DNA of 19,710 nucleotides from Endomicrobium sp. (lineage in GTDB: Bacteria > Elusimicrobiota > Endomicrobiia > Endomicrobiales > Endomicrobiaceae), in the NCBI GenBank assembly GCA_031264425.1, contig JAISDY010000117.1, positions 1 through 19,710 of the forward strand. The letters run 5' to 3'. Shown one piece after another: positions 7,563 through 16,373 of the stretch. A program made the translations under genes and the position numbers. Numbering within the stretch: position 1 is the first letter of the stretch; every line of letters begins with the position of its first letter. The notes under the pieces are model-generated. The model made no database searches, was not told where the DNA came from, and saw nothing but the letters and a program-made list of their open reading frames with translations.

Positions 7563-9208
7563 TTTAAAATTGCTCCTGTATCTGCCGACTGCACTAATTT
7601 TGCATATCTAGCCATATAACCTGTTTTTATCTTTGGTTCAGGTTTAACTACTTTTGCGAGCCTTGCCTTTATTTCATCATCACTTAATTCAACATTTAAC
7701 GTTCTTTCCGGTATATTTATTTTTATAATATCGCCCTCATTAATAGCGGCTATTGCTCCACCTGAGGCGGCTTCGGGAGAAATATGCCCTATACATGGAC
7801 CTCTGGTTCCTCCGGAAAAACGTCCGTCAGTAAGAAGGGCTACGGAATCAGTCAAACCCATTCCCTGCAAAGCGCTTGTGGGGCTTAGCATCTCTCTCAT
7901 ACCCGGTCCCCCCGCAGGACCCTCGTATCTTATAATAACAACATCGCCGGAAACAATCTTTCTATCAAGTATTGCTTTCATTGCGTCATCTTCGCAATTA
8001 AATACTCTTGCCTTGCCAGTAAATACTTTCATCTTTTCGCTTACAGCAGCTTGTTTTACAACAGAACCGTTTGGAGCAATATTTCCTCTTAATACGGCAA
8101 TACCGCCTTCCGGCTTGTAAGGATTCTTTGATCTTATAACGTTATCATCTAAAATCTTTGATGTCTTTGCTATTTCCTTTATGTCCACACCTGTAACTGT
8201 CTTTGAAGCTGCCAATTTATCAGTAAGAGCAGACAATACCGCTGGCACGCCGCCAGAATTGTCTAAATCTTCCATGTATTGGTCTCCGGCAGGTTCTAAA
8301 CAACATATTTGTGGAGTTTTTTTAGAAATTTCATCAAACAATTCTAAAGGAAGTTTTATACCGGCTTCGTTAGCTATAGCTGGAAGATGCAAAACTGTAT
8401 TTGTGGAACCTCCTAAAGCCATATCTATAGTAATCGCATTTTTAAAAGCATCCAACGTCAAAATATCTCTGGGTTTAATATTTTCTTTTACAAGCTCAAC
8501 TATTCTTATGCCTGATTCATAGGCAATTCTTTTTTTCTTTGCACTTACAGCCAAAGCCGTCGCACATCCCTGTAAAGACATTCCCATAGCCTCTGTTAAA
8601 CACGCCATAGTATTTGCCGTGTACATTCCTTGGCAAGCTCCAGCTCCAGGGCATGCAGCCATTTCCAACTCTCCAAGCTGCTGTTCAGTAATTTTGCCAG
8701 ATTGAAATTGACCTACGGCTTCAAAAGTATCCCTTACCATTGAGCGCCTTTTTTTGTCGTACATACCGGTCATCATAGCGCCTGCCGTAACAACTATGGC
8801 GGGGATATTAAGCCTTGCGGCAGCCATCAACATGCCCGGTGTAACTTTATCGCAGTTTGAAAGCAGAACAAGACCGTCAAGCATATGGGCGTTTGCAATT
8901 GTTTCAACTAAATCCGCAATTATTTCTCTTGAGCCAAGCGAATAATGCATACCGCTGTGTCCCATAGCTATGCCGTCGCATACGGCGGGGGCGCCGAAAA
9001 TAAATGGAACTCCTCCGCCTGCCGCAATACCTCTTTCTATATATCTTTCCAAGTCCCGCATAGCGACGTGACCGGGTACTAAATCCGTAAAAGACGAAGC
9101 TATTCCTATAAAAGGTTTATTTAAATCCCTAGGGCTTATACCCGTGGAATACAGCAAACACCTATTAGGCGCTCTAACAGCGCCTTTTTTTATTTGATCG
9201 CTTCTCAT
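7559..9208 (-). CDS. ilvD: Dihydroxy-acid dehydratase
   Basis: Fe-S enzyme that dehydrates 2,3-dihydroxy acids to 2-oxo acids, third common BCAA step; cytoplasmic. 549 aa, the usual short-form length. Seen: VPGH (44-47), CDGIAMGH with Mg-ligand Asp78, [11 protein letters not shown] with cluster Cys119 and Lys121 (the position carbamylated in homologues), [15 protein letters not shown] with Cys192, and the C-terminal swivel domain with [10 protein letters not shown] (461-470). At the position where [2Fe-2S] plant-type enzymes have a further Cys (NPC), this protein has VPGH, as in E. coli-type enzymes. ATG 9208 follows GGAG by 5-6 nt. First gene of the run, with a consensus-like promoter about 40 nt upstream; its stop overlaps the P-loop kinase start. 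Order ilvD-kinase-ilvB-ilvN-ilvC makes a near-complete pathway block. Confidence 0.97.
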   Translation of the reverse strand: MRSDQIKKGAVRAPNRCLLYSTGISPRDLNKPFIGIASSFTDLVPGHVAMRDLERYIERGIAAGGGVPFIFGAPAVCDGIAMGHSGMHYSLGSREIIADLVETIANAHMLDGLVLLSNCDKVTPGMLMAAARLNIPAIVVTAGAMMTGMYDKKRRSMVRDTFEAVGQFQSGKITEQQLGELEMAACPGAGACQGMYTANTMACLTEAMGMSLQGCATALAVSAKKKRIAYESGIRIVELVKENIKPRDILTLDAFKNAITIDMALGGSTNTVLHLPAIANEAGIKLPLELFDEISKKTPQICCLEPAGDQYMEDLDNSGGVPAVLSALTDKLAASKTVTGVDIKEIAKTSKILDDNVIRSKNPYKPEGGIAVLRGNIAPNGSVVKQAAVSEKMKVFTGKARVFNCEDDAMKAILDRKIVSGDVVIIRYEGPAGGPGMREMLSPTSALQGMGLTDSVALLTDGRFSGGTRGPCIGHISPEAASGGAIAAINEGDIIKINIPERTLNVELSDDEIKARLAKVVKPEPKIKTGYMARYAKLVQSADTGAILK

Positions 9209-9672
9209 AAAAACTCCAATATTGCCTTATTTTTGCAAATATGTATTATACTAAACTTTATTTTTCACACACAAGTTTTTGCTCGTCGTGAAAAGTTTTC
9301 CGCTCAAACCATTTGCAATCAGCAATATTGCCATCTGATTTTATCGGATCGGAAAGGAATTATTTAGATACTTTTAATTTATCATAAAGATATAATATGT
9401 ACGACTAAACTATTTTTATACAAATTATTTCGGGCAGGAGTCGCCTTTTCCTGAGTTTATAGGGTAGAGGGAAAGAAGTCAGAAAGGGAAACCTAAACGA
9501 TATACTCAGGTGTTAAGTAGAAATTGGGATTTAATAATTTCAAGGACGCGTTTACATTTATATTAGAAGGGTTGTCATAAGAAGCCATACGGCAATCTGG
9601 CAATCAAGAAAACAGGCGGCTATTGATGGAAGAATGGATATTGCCGACAATACAAATAACTGTATGTAAATT
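9209..9672. other. 464-nt gene-free region between ilvD and addB
   Basis: Holds the ilvD promoter at its left end. From 9450 to 9510 there is an imperfect inverted repeat (CCTGAGT...ACTCAGG, 11 of 13 positions counting the extension) around a purine-rich loop. From 9538 to 9669 the plus strand has one open frame of about 43 codons with no start or SD, ending TGTATGTAA. I recognise no gene, RNA family or clear terminator for addB. It may be decayed sequence. Confidence 0.5.
9245..9274 (-). promoter_or_regulatory. Promoter of the ilvD-murI run
   Basis: Minus strand: -35 TTGTGT (9269-9274), 18-nt spacer, perfect -10 TATAAT (9245-9250). Predicted start near 9238 gives a leader of about 30 nt before ilvD, too short for a T-box, leader peptide or attenuator. 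Sequence match only; not proven active. Confidence 0.65.
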
Positions 9673-12462
9673 TTATCTGCATATGTAAAAGTATTTGCAA
9701 GTTTTGCAGTTAGTTTCGTCTTCTTCATCAAAAGCAAAATAATCGCCTGAATTTATCTCGTTAAGCAAAAATTTTAATATATCCACACACTTTTCGTTTA
9801 CGTATTGTTCTGTTGGGAAATCTATAATTTCAGCTTTCTTTATGTTATATAAACCGCATTGCATAACTTTTAAGCCTGTTTCTTTTTCAAAAACATACTT
9901 ATATAAAGGAAGTTGTAAAGACTTCACATGTTTCTTTATAGTCTGCCTATTAAACTCTAATTTGTCAAAATTACTTGATATTATGCTTTTAGGAATATAT
10001 CCTGTTTTATAATCAAATATCGCATACTCTTTGCCATTAGTATCTATTCTGTCTATTATGCAATTTAATTTATAAGTATCTCCTGAATTTATTTGAATGC
10101 TTGAACTATATTCCTTTTCGCATATATAAATGCTTTTGAACTCTCTTTGTCTCTCTTTTTCCAAAATTTTTTCCATTCTGCGCTTGAAAACTTCTTTTAT
10201 AAGAAACGCATCTTCTCTAAACTGAAAACGAGATGAGGAATTAAATTTATTGTTAAGTTTTTCAAAAAAATCTTTTTTAAATTTCTCTGTTTTCAATGTT
10301 TCACAATTAAGATTTTCATGAAAAACTTCTTTTAGAAAATCGTGTATAAAATTGCCTATGTCCCCGCCGGAAATATCGCTGCCTATTTCGGGTTCTTTAT
10401 CAAGAGACAATACATATTGAAAATAAAATTTTAATCGGCAGGTTAAATAAGAGTCTATTTTAGTGTGAGTGTACGGCATACTCTTCAAATATTTTTTAAT
10501 TTCTGGGGTTTTTGCGTATTCCTGTTTCAAGGTTTTCTTTATTGAAAACTTAGGCAAAACGAACTTATTTACTTTCACAGCGTCTAAATCTCCGCTTTCA
10601 AGCTGCTTTTCCCATATAATAGATTCTATAAATCTGCTTCTCTCTTCTTTGGCGTTGTCCGGGTAAATAAGATTTAATTTCTTACTTCCAGCAATTAGTC
10701 TGCTAAAGTGATATTTTTGTATTTCGTACTCTTTATGCGTCATCTCAATACCAAGAGCGTACATTATATCTTTAGGAACTAAAGAATAGTCTTTCTTTAC
10801 GGCAGGTATTGCGGAATCTGTCATTCCGACTATAAAAACATTGTCAAATGAAAGGTTTCTTGATTCTAAAAGACCCAATACTTGCAATCCTTTCAACGGC
10901 GACCCGGGCAGAGATATTTTTTTATTTTTTATAAGTTTTTTAAAAACAACAAATATTTCTTCATATTTAAATTTTACTTTGGCAAGCTCGCCGTATTTCA
11001 TCTCCTTAGACATGGACAAAAGAATGTCCATAGCCTCTATGTTTAACGGATAGCTTCCAATGGAAGACATACCGTACAGTTTATTTAAAAAGTTAAAAAT
11101 AACATTAGACAAATCTAAAAAGGTTTCTATTCTTTCCCAAGCCGCAAAAAAACATTCAAAAATTTCATTTAAGATTTTTATGATTTTCTCTGGACGCAGA
11201 TACTCCCCTGCTCCGGAGATATTTTTTTCCATATCGCCAATCAAATCTTTATCTTCAATTATTTCTTTGAAAGAAACAAACATTTTTCCGCTTAAACTTT
11301 TGTTTGAATCTGGACTTAAAGCCTCTTCAATTTTATGCGCGACAATCCTTGATATGGCGCTGTCTCCAAAGAATTTCATATTTTTAAAAAGCGGACTCAT
11401 TAAAACTTTCACAAAATCTTTTGAATGATAATATTCGCCTCTCCTTGAAAGCTGCGCTTCCGCAATCTCGTTTACCAGCAAAAACACGGCTGATTTTTCG
11501 GCAGGGTATCCCGCAGACACGTTATATTTTCCAGTAACTATTGAAAGCTCAGACACCACAGACTGCAGCATTTTTGGCTCAGCGACAATAACCACGGTCT
11601 TATCCAAATCATTTTCTGAATACGAACTAATCAAGTTTTTTAAGCAACTTCCTTGCGACTGATCGTCAACAGCCGAACATATATTTAATTCATAGCTGTT
11701 TTTTAGCGGTTTTATATTCGGTATTGTTACCCTAAATTCGCGATATAAAGTCTCCAGAACGTCAAACTCTTTAGGATTGCCCTGAACGATTACTGTGAGA
11801 TTGCCATTGTCATAAAACTTCTTAAAAATTTTAAATTCAGTTTTGTGGAGATAAAAAGGCGTCAGCAATATTATTTCTTCAAATTCCTTTTTAGTCTCAA
11901 AACAATCCAGTTCGGCGGCTTTAAGAAAACCGTAACCTTTAGTAGTTCTGGAAGAACTATCCAGTTTTGCATGAAAACTCTTTCTTATTTTAAAAATGTT
12001 TTTTAAAAAATCGTTGATATTTTCAGGCACGTCATAACCGATTTCAGCGTTTGCTTTTACGGCTTTAAGTTTTTCTTCGGAAATATCTTCCAAATCTAAC
12101 TGCTCTATAAATGAAAAAATTTCCCGCGACCATTCCATAAATGACGCAAAAGAAGTTTTGCCTTTCAAAAGACGAGGCTCTTCGTCTTTAATGATTTTAT
12201 AGATCAAATACGCCGCTTCAATGTCTGAAATTTTGGCAAGTCCGAATTTCTCAAAAACAGATTGTTCCACAAATTCGTCATTGGTATAAAAACTCGGAGA
12301 AAAAAAAGCTTTGCCTATCTCTTGCGCAAGATTCCTCTTTATAAAAAGGAAAGGTCTTTTTCCTCCGCTTATAACGGCAATTTTTTTATTAGATTTTGAA
12401 ATATAATCCGCAACAAAATCAATTATATTCTTATCGGCATCAACGTTTATTATTTTTGACAT
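9673..12462 (-). CDS. addB: AddB-like subunit with PD-(D/E)XK nuclease and Fe-S cysteines
   Basis: Second subunit of the AddAB-type helicase-nuclease that resects double-strand breaks and feeds RecA. 929 aa. The N-terminal P-loop position reads SGGKRPFLF (about residues 32-40) and lacks GKT/GKS, so no working helicase ATPase is visible. GLLESRNLSFDNVFIVGM in the middle matches the helicase-like fold of the family. C-terminal nuclease: Asp804 (CIIDRID), Asp817 and Lys819 (FDYKTG), and a following Gln-rich helix (RQTIKKHVKSLQLPLYKY). Cys675 (YLTCRLKFYF) with Cys919, Cys922 and Cys928 (CKTCKYFYIC) form the split Cys1+Cys3 set that holds a 4Fe-4S cluster in AddB. ATG 12462 has GGTGA upstream and overlaps addA by 13 nt. 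The subunit name rests on context plus this Cys pattern; overall similarity is divergent. Confidence 0.85.
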   Translation of the reverse strand: MSKIINVDADKNIIDFVADYISKSNKKIAVISGGKRPFLFIKRNLAQEIGKAFFSPSFYTNDEFVEQSVFEKFGLAKISDIEAAYLIYKIIKDEEPRLLKGKTSFASFMEWSREIFSFIEQLDLEDISEEKLKAVKANAEIGYDVPENINDFLKNIFKIRKSFHAKLDSSSRTTKGYGFLKAAELDCFETKKEFEEIILLTPFYLHKTEFKIFKKFYDNGNLTVIVQGNPKEFDVLETLYREFRVTIPNIKPLKNSYELNICSAVDDQSQGSCLKNLISSYSENDLDKTVVIVAEPKMLQSVVSELSIVTGKYNVSAGYPAEKSAVFLLVNEIAEAQLSRRGEYYHSKDFVKVLMSPLFKNMKFFGDSAISRIVAHKIEEALSPDSNKSLSGKMFVSFKEIIEDKDLIGDMEKNISGAGEYLRPEKIIKILNEIFECFFAAWERIETFLDLSNVIFNFLNKLYGMSSIGSYPLNIEAMDILLSMSKEMKYGELAKVKFKYEEIFVVFKKLIKNKKISLPGSPLKGLQVLGLLESRNLSFDNVFIVGMTDSAIPAVKKDYSLVPKDIMYALGIEMTHKEYEIQKYHFSRLIAGSKKLNLIYPDNAKEERSRFIESIIWEKQLESGDLDAVKVNKFVLPKFSIKKTLKQEYAKTPEIKKYLKSMPYTHTKIDSYLTCRLKFYFQYVLSLDKEPEIGSDISGGDIGNFIHDFLKEVFHENLNCETLKTEKFKKDFFEKLNNKFNSSSRFQFREDAFLIKEVFKRRMEKILEKERQREFKSIYICEKEYSSSIQINSGDTYKLNCIIDRIDTNGKEYAIFDYKTGYIPKSIISSNFDKLEFNRQTIKKHVKSLQLPLYKYVFEKETGLKVMQCGLYNIKKAEIIDFPTEQYVNEKCVDILKFLLNEINSGDYFAFDEEDETNCKTCKYFYICR

Positions 12463-15400
12463 ACTTTCACCAATGAGTTTTTATCCATATCCACAATATA
12501 AGCAAAAGCTTTTTTGTTCGGATAAATCTCCGAAACCAGAAAAACATAATTTTCAAGCTGTTTTTTATTTTCTTCTTCGTCATAACTTGAACTCTTGAAG
12601 TCAAGTATTATGAACTTATCTCGGCTAACTATAAGTTTGTCTATTCTAAAAGATTCTCCGGAAGAATTGACAATTTCTTTCTCATTAAAAATTTCATCTT
12701 TTTCATAAGAAAACATTTCTAAAATTTCCTTTGAAGAAAATAATTTGTTTAAATTTTCTTTTATAAAACCGACGTTTTCAAAAGGGAATCTTCTCTCGCT
12801 AAAAAACATCGCCTCTTTAATAACATCGTTTATAGATTTATCTTTAACAGTTATAATCGTTGACAAGGCATAGTGAATTATTGTCCCTTTTTTTCTTGCT
12901 TCAGTAATGTCAAAAACGTCTTTTTTTGGAACTGTAAAATATTTACACATATCTATATATCCCGAAGATGAATATGAATCCAGTATCAAATTTTCCTCCG
13001 GATTATCGCCAATGGCATATTTCTGTTTAGATCCGAGAAGAAAAGTTTCCCCAGCAAACAACTGCGGTATTAAATTATTTGACTGTTTGGCTTTTGGAGG
13101 AACTATTCCATAAAATTCATATTTGCTTCTTGTCATTGAAACGTATAAAACATTGAGTTCTTCAAGAAGCGAATTTAATTTTTCTCTTTCATATATTTTT
13201 CTCGCGGTTGGAGAAAAGACGGAAAGATTTTCTGTTATATTTAAAAGTTTTATTTTTTCACCTGAATCGTCAAAATAAGGGTTTCTTACGGGCTCGGAAG
13301 AAAGTTTGAGGTAAGGAACTATAACGACAGGAAACTCTAGTCCTTTAGACTTATGGACAGTCATAACTTTTATTCCATTTCCAAAAGAAGTTTTTACATA
13401 GAGTTCGCCCTTATCGTCGTCAATCCTCTTAAAATATTCTAAGAAATTTTTAAGTCCAGATTTTTGAGTTTCAAAATCTTTTATAAGCTCAAGGAAGCTC
13501 ATCATGAAAACTTTTGTTTCGCAAAAATCTGCAACGTTAAATTTTTCAAGTATAGAAAGAGTCAATTCATACGTCGGAACAAATCCTGCTTTTATAAAAA
13601 TTTCTTCAAAATATTCATTCCATAAATCTCTATGTTTTTCTCTAAAAACTTTGTAAAGCGTTTTTGCCTTAACTTCCGATTTACAGTCAAAAATAAATTT
13701 TGTTATTTCTTCACTCGTAATGCCCGAAGCTTTAGAAAAAATTTCGCTAAGCAAAAAGGACGAGAATGAAAGATCATCTATAGGAGAGTCTATAAATGTC
13801 AGCAATGAAACTATCTGTTTTATAAAGTTGTTATTTCTTATATTTAAAGTCTGAGGAGATTCAACTTCATAATCGTTTTCTAAAAGCCATAAACTTATTT
13901 TGAGTATTTCATCATTTGACCTGCACAAAACCGCTATATCTCCAGACTTAAATCTCTTAGCGGCTTGAGAAACGCAAGATATGAACTTCTGTTTTATATC
14001 CTCATCAACATCTTGGCAATCTTTGCCGATTGTATTGATTTCAACATACCCGCCGTCTTTTTGAGCTTCTTGCGTGGAAAAAGCATAAGGTTCCATTGTC
14101 TTTGCAAAATCCGATTCAATTTTTTCTTTTTCGCAAAAGTAATTAAAGAATCTTTTAATGTTCTCTGCGGAGAAAATTTTATTGTTGAAATCAACTATGA
14201 CTTTTCCCGTTCTGAAATTTTTGTTCAAATATCTTTTTTCTATTTCCGCCGAAGAAAATTCATTCGGAGCGGAGCTAAACAATTCCGGCTTGCCGCCTCT
14301 AAAAGAATATATCGCCTGTTTTACGTCTCCTACAAAAAAGAAACTTCCTCCACCTGCCAAACTTTCTTCTAAAAATCTTTTAATCCCCACCCATTGGACA
14401 ATACTCGTATCTTGAAATTCATCAATCAAAAAATGCTTATATTTCTCAGACAATCTATAGTAAATTTCAGGCATTATATTGTCGTTACTTCCAAAATATT
14501 TGACGGTTTTTTTATTTATTTCGTTTAAATACACAACGCCATCTTTTTTTGACTGCTTATCAAACTCAAGAGCAACTTCTAAGTATATTTGCGAATAAAT
14601 GCCGTAATAATTTTCAACTTGGAATCCGCATAAATCGCAAATATCTTTGCGAATCTCATGCCACAGATTTTCGGCTTCATCAGACTTTGGGGAATTCTTT
14701 AAATATTCAAGACTCTCATATTTAAATCTTGCGGGAATATTATCCGCTGAAATAAATAATTTCTTGCCTGTTTCTAAAACTTTGGCAACTGCTTTGCAAT
14801 AATAAGCATTTAATTTCAATTTGAGAAGGAACTTTGAAAAATCCTTAACTTTTTTTACAATCGCTTCCACTTCAGAGTCAACTTCGTTTCTAAAATTTGT
14901 CTCTTTGACACAAACTATATCTTTACCGGAATTCCCAGATTTATTAAAAACCTTTTCTATTTCCCCGTATATGTTCTCTTTGGGAAGCCAACCCGAATCT
15001 TTCATAAGGTATTGAGACACACATTTTAAAGCTATATTTTTTAAGCTAACAGACTTTTGAGTTTTTTGAAGAAAATTTTCCAATGCAAACATAAGATTAT
15101 CCGAAGAATCTTGCTCTATTGTGAAGTTTGGAGAAATATCAACGCTCATCGCGCAGGATTTTAATATACGGTTTTTAAAACTGTCTATGGTGCTTATATT
15201 AAAATTGTCATAGCAGGATAGAATCGTCTTTAAAATAACCTTGCTTTTTTGCGCAATTTCCTGTTTTGATAACTTCAAATCGTCAAAAAAGTCGCCGGAA
15301 TCTTTTTCCAAAGCGGCTTTTTTAAGATAGTTTATAACTCTATATTTCATTTCAACAGCCGCTTTATTTGTAAAAGTGACTGCTATAATATTTTTTATAT

Positions 15401-15509
15401 TTACGGTTTCGTCAGAATTGAACAACAGATAAATATATCTTTTTGCAAGATTGTAAGTCTTGCCAGAACCAGCGGAGGCTTGAACAGAAATTATTTGAGA
15501 TTTGCTCAT
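12450..15509 (-). CDS. addA: AddA/RecB-like UvrD-family helicase with C-terminal nuclease
   Basis: Superfamily 1A 3'-5' helicase fused to a RecB-type nuclease; motor and 3'-strand nuclease of AddAB. 1019 aa. Helicase motifs in order: I SAGSGKT (12-18), Ia AVTFTNKAAVEM (43-54), II LIDEFQD (Asp363, Glu364), III VGDVKQAIYSFRGG, IV NFRTGKVIVDFN, V VMTVHKSKGLEFPVV and VI LYVSMTRSKY. Nuclease: His879 (GTIIHYAL), Asp957 (RIDKL), Asp970 and Lys972 (ILDFKSS), Gln984 and Tyr988 (QLENY): all catalytic positions kept. Somewhat shorter than B. subtilis AddA. No good SD precedes ATG 15509, which lies 17 nt after smpB, so it probably depends on readthrough from smpB. Naming as addA rather than recB follows from the adjacent addB-like gene and lack of recC/recD. 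Confidence 0.92.
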   Translation of the reverse strand: MSKSQIISVQASAGSGKTYNLAKRYIYLLFNSDETVNIKNIIAVTFTNKAAVEMKYRVINYLKKAALEKDSGDFFDDLKLSKQEIAQKSKVILKTILSCYDNFNISTIDSFKNRILKSCAMSVDISPNFTIEQDSSDNLMFALENFLQKTQKSVSLKNIALKCVSQYLMKDSGWLPKENIYGEIEKVFNKSGNSGKDIVCVKETNFRNEVDSEVEAIVKKVKDFSKFLLKLKLNAYYCKAVAKVLETGKKLFISADNIPARFKYESLEYLKNSPKSDEAENLWHEIRKDICDLCGFQVENYYGIYSQIYLEVALEFDKQSKKDGVVYLNEINKKTVKYFGSNDNIMPEIYYRLSEKYKHFLIDEFQDTSIVQWVGIKRFLEESLAGGGSFFFVGDVKQAIYSFRGGKPELFSSAPNEFSSAEIEKRYLNKNFRTGKVIVDFNNKIFSAENIKRFFNYFCEKEKIESDFAKTMEPYAFSTQEAQKDGGYVEINTIGKDCQDVDEDIKQKFISCVSQAAKRFKSGDIAVLCRSNDEILKISLWLLENDYEVESPQTLNIRNNNFIKQIVSLLTFIDSPIDDLSFSSFLLSEIFSKASGITSEEITKFIFDCKSEVKAKTLYKVFREKHRDLWNEYFEEIFIKAGFVPTYELTLSILEKFNVADFCETKVFMMSFLELIKDFETQKSGLKNFLEYFKRIDDDKGELYVKTSFGNGIKVMTVHKSKGLEFPVVIVPYLKLSSEPVRNPYFDDSGEKIKLLNITENLSVFSPTARKIYEREKLNSLLEELNVLYVSMTRSKYEFYGIVPPKAKQSNNLIPQLFAGETFLLGSKQKYAIGDNPEENLILDSYSSSGYIDMCKYFTVPKKDVFDITEARKKGTIIHYALSTIITVKDKSINDVIKEAMFFSERRFPFENVGFIKENLNKLFSSKEILEMFSYEKDEIFNEKEIVNSSGESFRIDKLIVSRDKFIILDFKSSSYDEEENKKQLENYVFLVSEIYPNKKAFAYIVDMDKNSLVKVCQK

Positions 15510-15526
15510 AAGTTTGCGGATACAAC

Positions 15527-15976
15527 TTAATATTCTTTTGCCATTTCCCTAGCCATATCTTTTTTCTTTATAGCTTCTTTTTTATCGTAAGACTTTTTAC
15601 CTTTGGCAAGCCCTATTAAAAGTTTTACTTTTACTTTTCCTCCGATATAAACTTCCAGAGGAACAACAGTAAGACCTTTTTCTTTAACTTTTGCGTGCAT
15701 TCTATTGATTTCAGATTTGTGCATTAAAAGTTTTCTTTTTCTTTTAGCGTCGTAATCCGCAATATGCGAGGATATTTGTTCGTATGGAGCAATAAAAACG
15801 TTTTCAACAAAAGCCTCTCCGTTTGAAAATCTTACTATGCTGTCAACAAGACTTATATTTGACCGCCTTACCGATTTTACTTCGTATCCGGATAAGACAA
15901 TTCCCGTTTCAAGTTTTTCAAGTATTTCGTAATTATAATAAGCCTTTCTATTTGATGAAAATATTTTCTTTTCCAT
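15527..15976 (-). CDS. smpB: SsrA-binding protein SmpB
   Basis: Binds tmRNA and delivers it to stalled ribosomes for trans-translation. 149 aa, normal length. Seen: N-terminal NRKAYYNYEI, ETGIVLSGYEVKS (about 26-38, the tmRNA-binding beta barrel), the DYDAKRKRKLLMHKSEI segment (about 74-90), GLTVVPLEVYIGGKVKV, LIGLAKGKKSYDKKE and a basic C-terminal tail that enters the mRNA channel (ending KKKDMAREMAKEY). AGGA lies 8 nt before ATG 15976, with an extended -10 promoter about 30 nt upstream. First gene of the smpB-addA-addB run. No tmRNA gene is seen nearby. Very secure. Confidence 0.97.
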   Translation of the reverse strand: MEKKIFSSNRKAYYNYEILEKLETGIVLSGYEVKSVRRSNISLVDSIVRFSNGEAFVENVFIAPYEQISSHIADYDAKRKRKLLMHKSEINRMHAKVKEKGLTVVPLEVYIGGKVKVKLLIGLAKGKKSYDKKEAIKKKDMAREMAKEY

Positions 15977-16362
15977 TTCAGTATTCCTAAGCCAATTTAA
16001 ATAATTCTACCATAAACTTTGAATTTTCTTTACACTTTGACGTAATTTTAAGAGTCCAACCGACATTTCAATTATTTGTTCCGCAACTGTTGAAAGGCGT
16101 GCCAAGAGCTTTAAATTTTGTCGTAAACGGCTGCTAAAAACATTTTTCTGGGTATCTTAATAGATTGTTTGCTTTTGTTTCAATAAAATTTAGCATCTTT
16201 AACATTATCACTTTTTGGTTTATATGAGGTTTTTAGGAAGTATAAGACACTTTTGATACCGGCTAAAAAATTTTTAATTCAGGAGCCGCAAATGAAGGAA
16301 AACGATTTAGAAGTTCTAATTTCTCTTTATAGCATAATATTTCGTTTTCTTTCATACCAGTC
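15977..16362. other. 386-nt region between the response regulator and smpB
   Basis: Contains the smpB promoter at its left end and, at its right end, the inverted repeat at 16281-16373 that closes the regulator gene. In between, the minus strand has only short frames: a 30-codon ORF from ATG 16355 to TAG 16263 with a poor SD, and a start-less frame of about 50 codons ending at 16010. No tmRNA, tRNA or recognised protein fragment seen. Confidence 0.5.
16004..16012 (-). promoter_or_regulatory. Extended -10 promoter of smpB-addA-addB
   Basis: Minus strand TGG-TAGAAT: TGn extended element (16010-16012) directly before a -10 hexamer one base off consensus (16004-16009). A weak -35, TGTAAA, sits 19 nt upstream (16029-16034). 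Predicted start is about 20 nt before the smpB ATG. Confidence 0.45.
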
Positions 16363-16373
16363 TCATTGCTCCT
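16281..16373 (-). repeat. Nested inverted repeat at the 3' end of the response-regulator gene
   Basis: ATGAAGGAAAACGA (16292-16305) pairs with TCGTTTTCTTTCAT (16342-16355), 13 of 14 positions. Outside these, AGGAGC (16281-16286) pairs with GCTCCT (16368-16373). The outer right arm lies in the last codons of the regulator. Read on the minus strand, the structure is followed within about 12 nt by a T-run (16264-16271 region, ATTTTTT), so it could be a long-hairpin terminator or an mRNA 3'-end stabiliser. The 36-nt loop and gap in the stem make it unlike a textbook terminator. Confidence 0.45.

Noticed and set aside
8990..9090. IlvD missing a cluster cysteine (VPGH rather than NPC)
   Set aside because: As I recall, E. 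coli-type enzymes also read VPGH here, so this is normal variation rather than a defect.
9209..9300. T-box or leader-peptide attenuator for the BCAA operon
   Set aside because: The consensus-like promoter lies only about 40 nt from ilvD, leaving a leader of about 30 nt. No T-box motif, BCAA codon run or terminator hairpin seen there.
9219..9329. AATATTGC...TTGCAAAT copies in inverted orientation flanking the ilvD promoter
   Set aside because: Spacing inside the two copies differs (23 versus 19 nt) and the words are AT-rich and short; chance is a good explanation.
9580..9669. Pilin or transposase fragment in the ilvD-addB gap
   Set aside because: The roughly 30 residues give no diagnostic motif for either; naming it would be a guess.
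15977..16362. tmRNA gene next to smpB
   Set aside because: No tRNA-like ends, no tag-peptide frame ending in the usual hydrophobic residues, and no T arm found in the gap.
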